NCBI RefSeq assembly: GCF_918797505.1
Contig: NC_092797.1
Coordinates: 43,746,157-43,810,156, forward strand
Length of the DNA stretch: 64,000 nucleotides
Source: Bemisia tabaci
Lineage: Eukaryota; Arthropoda; Insecta; Hemiptera; Aleyrodidae
Reading direction: 5' to 3'
Shown here: positions 56,411-64,000 of the stretch, piece after piece
How the letters are laid out: every line of letters starts with the position of its first letter
Numbering within the stretch: the first letter of the stretch is position 1
Notes under the pieces: generated by a model
Seen by the model: the letters and a program-made list of their open reading frames with translations, nothing else
What the model was told of the DNA's origin: nothing
Database searches by the model: none
Made by a program: the position numbers and the translations under genes

Positions 56411-56838
56411 TGCGGCAGACCGATGCTGAAATTTTGATACGATCACGAGACTAAAATTTGATTTTGAAAACAAAACTATTCTAATGTTTATAGGTTTGAA
56501 AGTCGAGCTGAAAATCCACGCCCTGGTTATTTGATACTTTGGCTATTTAAAACAGGCGTTCCAGTAGTAGTAAACGGGAAAACAAACTGAAAGCAAACAC
56601 GTCAACCGTTGAACAAACTTTATCCAGAGCAATTATTTCGATCCGAATAAGAGCCTGATCAAGGGATCAAAGGTAACGCCGAATTACATTTAGGCACGAA
56701 GAGTACTCTTGTTAAACACTTCTTGCCTTCTCTTCACCACGCTTTGAAATTAATTAAGCCTTTCCAGTCCTCTTACAGCCTGATTTCAGCTCCCCTCGGC
56801 ACAACAAATGGGCACGTCTCTTTGAATTCACAACGGTT
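56411..56838. other. unassigned sequence
   Basis: No gene or shared repeat is supported. Confidence 0.45.
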
Positions 56839-56974
56839 GGAATACATTTTGCAATTAGGAACTACTATTTCCGGTTCATCTGTAAAAGCATCTATCTGCG
56901 AGAGGAAACTGATGGCACATATGTTGTTTTTAGAATGAGTCGGAATTGGTATTCCTTATTGCAAAATGTAGTCC
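56839..56974. mobile_element. MITE family G, copy 4, diverged
   Basis: GGAATACATTTTGCAATTAG at the left and TTATTGCAAAATGTAGTCC at the right. The target duplication is not clear. Confidence 0.82.
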
Positions 56975-57038
56975 GTTTACCGCCTACTTGGACCTATGCA
57001 CCCTACTAACGATTTTCGGCAGGTTGCATGTATCCTAG

Positions 57039-57293
57039 TACTGCCGAGGTAGGGAAAAAGGTCATATGAGCCGTCAGGCGTTGCCAAATCTCTTTGAAAA
57101 AATCCGATTTTTCAGGGAAACTGAAGTACGTTCTCTCCCAGTTTTTCAGAATATCCTAGTCGCAATTTAATCTACAATATCTGAAAATTCAAAGGAAAAA
57201 TATTCATGAATTTCCTAAAAAAATTAATGTTTCACAGAGGAAAATTTGGCAACGGGTGAATGCTCATACGATGTTTTTCCTATCACTGCAGAG
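57039..57293. mobile_element. MITE family A, complete diverged copy
   Basis: TACTGCCGAGGTAGGGAAAA at the left, with TTGCCAAATCTC following. The right end AATGCTCATACGATGTTTTT precedes CACTGCAG. Confidence 0.85.
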
Positions 57294-57328
57294 TAGTACG
57301 AATAGCGTCGCTGGGGGTAGTTGATCTA

Positions 57329-57492
57329 CGGTGGCGAGGCGTGAATGATCGATTGTCGATATTTCCCCATTTCAAGCTATGATAAAGAATCGACTGTTAA
57401 GGTGTTCGTTGCTAACACCCTATTTATCGATCCTTTTCCATGTGTTTAAATGGCAGATCAATCAATATATCACAAAGCACGCCACGCTACTG
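57329..57492. mobile_element. hAT-like MITE family C, copy 7
   Basis: CGGTGGCGAGGCGTGAATGA at the left and GCACGCCACGCTACTG at the right. The flanks TTGATCTA and TTGGTCTG are an aged 8-bp duplication (six of eight). Confidence 0.88.
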
Positions 57493-58384
57493 TTGGTCTG
57501 TCGTGTTAACTTGAATAGATTGGAAAAGGAACGTCACAAATCAGTAGACAGAGAGATAACACGACACTATTAGGTGCGGTGTTGAACAATTTATTTTTGC
57601 ATCGTGGCGGGGTTCTTTATTTCTTTTTCTTGGCCTAAGGGTGTGAATTCGGTGGTTCTAATGGATACTTTACAAAATCGTAGGAACACATTTATTTTTG
57701 AAATTCAGAGGAGCCGCACTTTTGGGGTTGATCCGAGGCATAATTCAATCTAATTTTTTTGTCTGATCGCAACTTTAGTTTAATTCAAATTTCAAAGTAT
57801 ATTTTAACGTTGAAAGTAACAAATCACATAACTCGTTTGCGGTGTCTGAAAATCTTCGCTCCCATTTTATTTTTTTTAAGGAGAACGAATCACCATCATT
57901 CCTTAACATTTCCACAGATTTCCTTCGCAAAGGGACGAAAAAACACGGAAGTTTTCAAGAATTGACGTTGAGTAGTTTTCCATGTAAAATAATAAAGTAT
58001 ATGACAGGAAGTCTGCAACGTCGCAAACCGAGATACGTGGTCTGGTAGTTTCATCGTCGATTTGAAACAAGCTTTTTACTCAAAACCTATCGATTCGTTA
58101 ACCATCGAATCATTCCTGTAAGCACTGCAAATCCACCTTAAAAATAACCGTCTCTCCATAAGCACTCGTGTAGAACCGATTGTAGCTTGTTAAACTCAAA
58201 TCTGATCCACAAAATTAAATAAGAATTTCCTCATCCACACCCCCTCCCCTTTTTTCCGGACGTATTCCGTAAATGATATTTTTCCGACTGACTTAGCAAA
58301 ACTTCGAACAAGGTTATGAGCGGAAATATAAGTTTACAACAAATGAGATTACCACCGTTTCAAGGAAAAAGCTGTAAGAAAGTC
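57493..58384. other. unassigned AT-rich sequence
   Basis: No gene or shared repeat is supported. Confidence 0.45.
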
Positions 58385-58606
58385 CAGAATCTGTCAAGTT
58401 TCTTCGTATAAAAATCAATTTCCGGGGAGGAACTTTATGCATTGTTTGTCCTGAATTTTTCGCAGAATGTTTCTCACAACTAGTTCGAAAATGTTTAAAA
58501 ATTTCAAAGTAAAATATTCAAAACTTGTCTTGGAAGTCAATGTTTTGTCCGAGGAGATTTGGCAACGTTCGAAATTTCATACGCCGTTTTCACCGCGGGC
58601 ACGGTA
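58385..58606. mobile_element. MITE family A, left end lost
   Basis: The right terminus is recognisable: GGAGATTTGGCAACGTTCGA, CATACGCCGTTTT, GGGCACGG. The interior is weak and the left end cannot be placed exactly. Confidence 0.6.
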
Positions 58607-59280
58607 GATTAGCTGTTTACTCTCGTTTTCATCTATAACCTCTAGTGTCACGCATCATCAACGTTATACACTGTGTACCTGAATCTCAATTTTTCTCATT
58701 CATGGGGAACTGGGTCACCCTCTACCCAACTCAAAGTCATCATTACAGGATAATAAATTGATCCACCTTCGGGAGTCGTGGGTTTCACGTCAAAAGCAAA
58801 AGGATGCCAGCTTTACAGCGACAACCGCTGAAAGGGCGTACCCTTCTTCACCGTGGAAGTGTAAGATTAATTTTCAGTTTCCTGTGCCGTTTTGGACCAC
58901 CAGCCAAGGATGGAATGCTCGTATGACATGCTTGCTGATCCTATAAACACAGCTCCTGAGGTTTAATTCTATGAATTGAGGCACAAAGAAACTTGAAAAG
59001 TGAATTTCAAGGTCGTTAAAATGTTACGGAACTATAGATCGGAAGTTTTTAAAAAAACGCAGTGGAAGTTCGCTGGCGCTGCCGACAATTTTAGAAACGA
59101 TTCCTTTTGAGTTTGTGACGTTTTGGTAGTACCGCAACTTAAGCTGGGGTAGTTCAGCAACATTTTCTTTCGTAACCTAATTTATTGAGGCACTACCTCA
59201 ATTAATGGGAGAATACCACGATTCATTGGAAACGTCCAATTTGGAACTTAAACCCTACCTCTTTTTTTCCGAGCATGGAT
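58607..59280. other. unassigned sequence
   Basis: No gene or shared repeat is supported. Confidence 0.45.
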
Positions 59281-59815
59281 AACTATTCGTCTTTAGGGCA
59301 TACCTGAAAAAATGAAGGTGTTTCGAATTTCCTTAATTAGCAATTACCCGACGCGCTAAAAGACACTAAGAGCCGCTTGTTAATAATTTATCAGTGCGGG
59401 GACTCAAAAATATATTGTCTCTGGTATCGATTGTCTCCCATTAATTTTTCATTAATTCTTAAAAATCTGCCCTCATTCCATACCTAATTTAACACCCGTG
59501 AGAGACCCCATCAACTTGGAGAGCCTCTTGTTTGCTTCAAAGTAGAGACACAGCTATTCGTCCTTAAGGCATATGTCCGTATTGCATACCTGAAAAATGA
59601 AGGCGTTTTAAATCTCCTCAATTATCCGACACGATTTATCCGATATATTTTAAAAACTCGAAAATATTTTGTCTCTATTATAGATTGTCCGCCATTAATT
59701 TTTCATTATTTTTTTAAAAATGCCTACATTCCATACCTAATTCAACACCTGTATGAAACCTCATCAACTCGGAGAGCCTCTCGTTTACTTATTCAAAGTA
59801 GAGAGGCTCAAACAA
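59281..59815. repeat. diverged tandem duplication, unit about 255-285 bp
   Basis: Two units share, in order, CTATTCGTC, CATACCTGAAAAA(A)TGAAGG, CATTAATTTTTCATTA, CATTCCATACCTAATT and GGAGAGCCTCT. The spacing between matching words varies (about 254-284 bp) because of indels. Confidence 0.8.
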
Positions 59816-60208
59816 TACAAGCAACGTGTTCAGCGCACTGGTTTGAACACTATTTCAACACCTCCGTCCTCCTCATTTGCTTTCAGCGAAATGGCGAGGG
59901 GACTGCAATAAAGTGTCCCCAAACGAACGTCAACTCCGCGGAATAAATGAAAAGCCTTGATGACGTCACGTCGTGGCAGCGCAGCGGAGCGACGTCGTAA
60001 ATCTATTCATTGTCTATTCATCGAATGGACTGAAATTGGAACGGACCCTTTGTCTCCTCGCCCGTCCCGCCTTCGGTCCGGCCCGGATTTCAGGGTGCCT
60101 TTAATCAAGGAAATATTTGCATTCCTCAACACAATTTTTAGAACTCGAAACCATCCACTGCAGACCGAAAAAGAGAAAAAAAAACAAGGGAAAAGTCGGA
60201 GCGAAACT

Positions 60209-60661
60209 CCGCCGTGCTGAGGAAGAACGCCGTATGAGCCTTCAAACGTTACCAAGTTTCCTTCAATCAAAACCGAATTTACCGGGGAATTATGAATATT
60301 TTTTTCCATCATTTTCAGACACTTTTGTACGCAGTTTAATCTAAAGTTTCTGAAAATTTTAAGGGAAAATATACTTGATTTTCGTCTAAAAAAAAAATAG
60401 TTCTGTTCACAGAGCTCCTGCACTTCTTTTGTAACAGTCACAGAAGCTTCCGTAATGAGGACAGAGAACTCTGTTCCCACGACCGAAGTTCTGTTCTCAA
60501 GTTCTGAAAAATTCTGTTAGTGTAACAAAGAAACTGCAGGAGCCCTGCGAACAGAAGGTTCTGTCGTCAGCACCATCTATTTTTTTCTGTGTACATGATT
60601 TATTATGAGAAATTTGGCAACTCTCGAATGTTCATACGGCATTCTTCCTTAGCAATGCAGA
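60209..60661. mobile_element. MITE family A with nested element T
   Basis: CCGTGCTGAGGAAGAACGCC at the left and TACGGCATTCTTCCTTAGCA at the right belong to one A copy. About 200 bp of unrelated sequence (60388-60601) separate its halves. Confidence 0.85.
60388..60601. mobile_element. nested MITE T
   Basis: AAAAAAATAG at the left and CTATTTTTTTCTGTG at the right are inverted. A second inverted tier, CTGTTCACAGAGCTCCTGCA and its near-complement, lies inside. The right terminus resembles those of families D and E. Confidence 0.65.
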
Positions 60662-61344
60662 ACTGCTGTGTGTATGGAAATGCGGGCGGTGCGAGACAGA
60701 TTTCGGATTTATTTTAGAGAGAATAACGTGGAATAGGATGGAAGAAGAGAGGCACTACCCTTCTAGCATTGTTTTATGCAACGTTCCTTCGGGCTGGAAC
60801 ATAGTCATTCGATTGTCTCATCTAAGGCTTCTTTAAGGGAACTAACGACGATGTACACTCGGAAATCCCGCCATGGACATAGAAAGAATAAAAATGGTAA
60901 TTTGACGTCCTTTGGTAATTCAACACCTAGGTTGTTAAAAAAATGTTCGTCAACTTTCAAATGCTAATCTAACACGATCTGCTGCTGCCTTTACATCTGA
61001 GGACATGAATTTTACATTGTACGTAAATGAAAGAGTTGGAAGGGTTACATTAGCATTTGAGGGTTGTCGAACATTTGTTTAACATCTCTCTCGCTGGATT
61101 AGCGCCTTTTTTCTTTTCTTTTTTTATGTTTTCTAGTCCCGTTCAGTGCTTTTTTTCATGCGTGCTGCCCGCGTGCATGTACATGAATGAGTATTTGCGC
61201 GTCGATACGGCAATTAGTTTTAGCCGGATTGAATGGTACATGTGGTGTGCCTAGATTGTGTCAGAAATAGTTGTTTTTGTGGCAAAATGCGTTGCAAAAT
61301 TGAAGGAGAAAAACTGACAAGGCCAGTGTGAAGCCACTTCAATG
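60662..61344. other. unassigned sequence
   Basis: No gene is supported. Confidence 0.45.
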
Positions 61345-61790
61345 TTGCTTTTCCGTCACATTGGTCAGGCGCAATGATACATCTATAAGTACTCTCCGGA
61401 ACGCGTGAGGTATCACCCCACATTTGAAGGCGTTTTCAAAACTGCCGAGTTTCAACGTCTGGATTATGGTGACGTATACGGACTGAGGAACATGATAATT
61501 AGAACGACTAATCTTACGAGTTAATGCAACACTCCGTCGCTCCTCTGACGTAAGGGCGTATCTCAATTCCTGTGTGAACCCTGCTTTGCTTACCCTTGCT
61601 TCTTTCAATGTTGATCTTCCGTCACTTTGGTCAGGCGCAATGATACAACTATACGTACTCTCCGGAACGCGTGAGGTATCACCCCACATTTGAAGGCGTT
61701 TTCAAAACTGCCGAGTTTCAACTTTGGGAATGGATTGTGGTGACGTATAAAGACCAAAGAACATGATAAATAGAATGACTAATCTGACGA
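61345..61790. repeat. family M tandem pair, period about 266 bp
   Basis: GGTCAGGCGCAATGATACA occurs at about 61363 and 61629, each followed by GTACTCTCCGGAACGCGTGA and CATTTGAAGGCGTTTTCAAA. The core is related to the tandem units at 15446-16045. Confidence 0.88.
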
Positions 61791-61964
61791 GTTAATGCAA
61801 CAGTGGTTGTGCACCTATCTTCTGGGAGGGTGCGACCATTATTAACGTTCCCAATTTACACAATAAGTATAGTTAATTCAAAATCGTGCTCGGCAATAAA
61901 CCATAATTAACGTAGTTCAGCTGGTCAACTTAGTCATTAAAGACAACATTTTCATCATTAACTC

Positions 61965-62372
61965 TCCCAGGCAGATAGGTGGTTTTTATTCGTAAGCTAG
62001 AAAGAGTGGTTTCTCATCGTAAATTGCAACCTAATTTCATATCCTGTCATGTGTGGTCCATTGAACCACAATATGCAAAGAGGAACCTTTCTTCCTGGTT
62101 TCATTCAGAAAGAACATATTCATCAATAGTTCCCCCATGCAGATAGGTGTTTTTCATGAATAAGCAAGAAAATGTGGTTCCATGTCGTAAATTGCAACTT
62201 AATTTCATATCCTGTCATGCGTGGTCCACTGAGCTACATTATGCAACGACTAACCTTTATTCCTGGTTTTATTCAGAAAGAACATGTTCATCATTAGTTT
62301 CCCCATGCAGATATGTTCTTTTTTATTAGTAAGCAAGGAAGAGTGGCTCCTTATCGTATCGTAAATTGCAAC
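61965..62372. repeat. tandem repeat, period about 170 bp, 2.3 units
   Basis: GTAAATTGCAAC occurs at 62019, 62187 and 62361. Shared words include TCATATCCTGTCATG(T/C)GTGG and TTCAGAAAGAACAT, and CCCCATGCAGATA also recurs. Unit spacings are 168 and 174 bp. Confidence 0.88.
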
Positions 62373-62496
62373 ATTCATCATCTTGGCGAGAGGAGGGCGG
62401 GGACTAAACTCTTCTTGTTTACGAACTTCACGCCGGAGTTCAGCCGCGTGAGAAGCGGAATCGGCCGTTCACGCTCGGGGGAGAGGGTTCCCGCAT

Positions 62497-62750
62497 CCTG
62501 CCGTGCCAAGAAAGAACGCCGTATGAACATTCAAGAGTTGCCAAATTAACTTCGAAAAAATGCTTATTTTTTAGCAAAGTTGTGAATATTTTTCCTTTAA
62601 ATTTTCAGAATCTCTAGGTGAAATTGCAAACAAAAGTATCTCAGAAATTGGGAGGAAAATATTCATGAATTTACCAGGAAATTCGTGTTTTATCAAAAGA
62701 AATTTGGCAACGCCTGAAGGTTCATACGGCGTTTTTCCTTATCACGGCAG
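62497..62750. mobile_element. MITE family A, intact copy
   Basis: CCTGCCGTGCCAAGAAAGAA at the left and TTTTTCCTTATCACGGCAG at the right. It is very close to the copy at 31246-31502 throughout, so both probably moved recently. Confidence 0.9.
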
Positions 62751-63129
62751 CATTCATAAGTCATTCATGGCCGCGGCCAACAACAAAACCCCGACGCGGG
62801 TGCCCGGAACAATATGAATAACTGCAGCTGCATCTTGATGCGCGAAGCGGACAGCGCACCGCTCCGAGTTAATTTCGCGGCGCAGGCGGCGACCACAAGT
62901 GAGCCGGGCCGGCAATCGATGGAACGCTCAGCGATCGTCTTGAAAATTATGACCTCCCTCGACGATTGGACCGCGCTTCGCAATAATGAACAACTGGACC
63001 CCGTTGAAACCCACGGATTCTGCATCGTGCCGCGTCCGATGGAATACGGGAGTTAAATATTCATATCTTCGAGAAGATTCGCCGATTTTTCTCCCAGGAA
63101 CTATACAAAAAAAAAAAGAAAAAAAAAAT
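62751..63129. other. GC-richer unassigned segment
   Basis: Open frames on both strands (80-86 codons) are explained by local GC content and show no domain. Confidence 0.45.
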
Positions 63130-63382
63130 GGACCATGTTCAGCAGCAAGGTACTAAGCCTCGTCAGCTATTGCCAAATTTAACTGGGAAATTTGATTTTT
63201 TTCTCGGAAACGGTTGTGTGAATTTTTGTGCAAATTTCAGTGCATTTTCTACCATGTACGAAGCAAATTCCTTAAAATTTTCAAAAATGCCCGCAAAAAC
63301 GTTTTCTTGTGAAACATTAGATTGCTCTGTTAAAGTTGGCAATAGTTGATGTGGCTTGATTCCTTTCTGCTTAATGCGGTCC
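63130..63382. mobile_element. MITE family H, copy 4
   Basis: GGACCATGTTCAGCAGCAAG at the left and TTCTGCTTAATGCGGTCC at the right. AAAT precedes the element and AACT follows it, so the duplication has partly decayed. Confidence 0.85.
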
Positions 63383-63406
63383 AACTACTCCTAGCTCCCG
63401 TCGCTC

Positions 63407-63500
63407 TCAGACTCCGCAGTTTTGAAAACGCCTTCAAATGTGGCGTGATACCTCACGCGTTCCGGAGAGTACGTATAGTTGTATGATTGCGCCAGAGCAA
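63407..63500. repeat. family M core, inverted single copy
   Basis: TTTTGAAAACGCCTTCAAAT, CCTCACGCGTTCCGGAGAGT and TTGTATGATTGCGCC are the reverse complement of the core seen at 61.4 and 15.5 kb. Confidence 0.85.
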
Positions 63501-64000
63501 CGTTTACTCAGGTTCAGTAAATGCGCGTATGTGTTCAAGAAATTTAATTGCATAAATCTGAGTTTTCTGACAAGTAAAAAAAAAAAGTAAATAGATTTCA
63601 AAGTCACAAAATTTCCTTCAACAATGAGGATTCTTTTGGAAATCGGGCGTATGATACTTTTAATTATGCTAAGATTGTGGAACGTAGTTCTCTAGTCGAA
63701 AGTAACTTATCCGACACTTCTGCTATGAGTTTTTTCCTGGATCTGCTCCGCGTTTTTCTTTATTCCTTGTTGGAGAGTAAATTGACTGCGAATCCATTTC
63801 ATCTGCCACAAATGTTATAAGCAATCAAAGCATTTCAAGCTTCATACGTCCTTTTATATCCGAAAAAGTCCTCGATTCTTTTTTAACAGGAATCTTCTGG
63901 GTCTAACTACCATAAACCGCTGATGAAACATAAGAAATAAACATTTGTTAAAATGGCACAGTGTTTTTCCTTTGTCTTCGATTTTCTACAAATCAAAAGA
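63501..64000. other. unassigned AT-rich sequence
   Basis: No gene or shared repeat is supported. Confidence 0.45.

Noticed and set aside
60007..60480. 157-codon minus-strand frame
   Set aside because: It runs through the left half of a family A MITE and into nested element T, so it is not a gene.
61339..61689. 116-codon minus-strand frame with a recurring MWGDTSRVPESTY segment
   Set aside because: The recurrence follows from the tandem DNA repeat (family M); stops interrupt the frame in other copies. Noted under findings as something to test.
1..64000. tRNA, rRNA or snRNA genes
   Set aside because: No convincing A-box/B-box pair, cloverleaf or conserved rRNA stretch was found by eye; a covariance-model scan would be decisive.

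Overview
This is a window of nuclear DNA from a multicellular eukaryote. It is AT-rich, made almost entirely of transposable-element debris, and contains no host gene that I can name. The non-LTR retrotransposon (RTE type, craniofacial-development-protein-2-like endonuclease plus reverse transcriptase) and the many short inverted-repeat elements (MITEs) fit an arthropod. A hemipteran such as a whitefly is my best guess from the general look of the repeats; nothing in the window proves it.

Layout. 1-4.3 kb is mostly unrecognised sequence with two small MITEs and a tandem duplication split by a hAT-type MITE. 4.35-9.3 kb is one long insertion bounded by a 14-base direct repeat: about 3.2 kb of non-LINE sequence joined to the 3' half of an RTE element. 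Much of its non-LINE part recurs, inverted and about 97-100 percent identical where I compared it, at 25.87-27.86 kb. 9.3-18.7 kb is sparse in recognisable features, with MITEs, a pyrimidine tract and a tandem repeat. 19.03-22.40 kb is a small MITE interrupted by a near-intact full-length RTE (3.2 kb, 10-base target duplication, one frameshift). 23.26-24.06 kb is a pogo/Tigger-like element with a decayed transposase end. 24.6-28.7 kb holds nested insertions around the inverted duplicate. 29-47.6 kb is dense in MITEs, a foldback element and a minisatellite. 48.09-49.35 kb is a 1.26-kb poly-A-tailed retroposon with a 13-base target duplication. 49.6-64 kb carries further MITE copies and several tandem repeats.

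How the parts relate. RTE enzymes would explain six RTE-derived insertions here, five with target-site duplications of 9-14 bases. The MITEs fall into groups with consistent termini and duplications. One group has GGAC termini and 4-base AT-rich duplications (families F, G, H). One has CACTG termini and 2-base duplications (D, E, probably T). Two are hAT-like with 8-base duplications (C, L). Others appear to use TA (A, V, the Tigger element). Nested copies with clean duplications give relative ages and confirm element ends. Family letters A to Z, AA and R are labels made up for this annotation.
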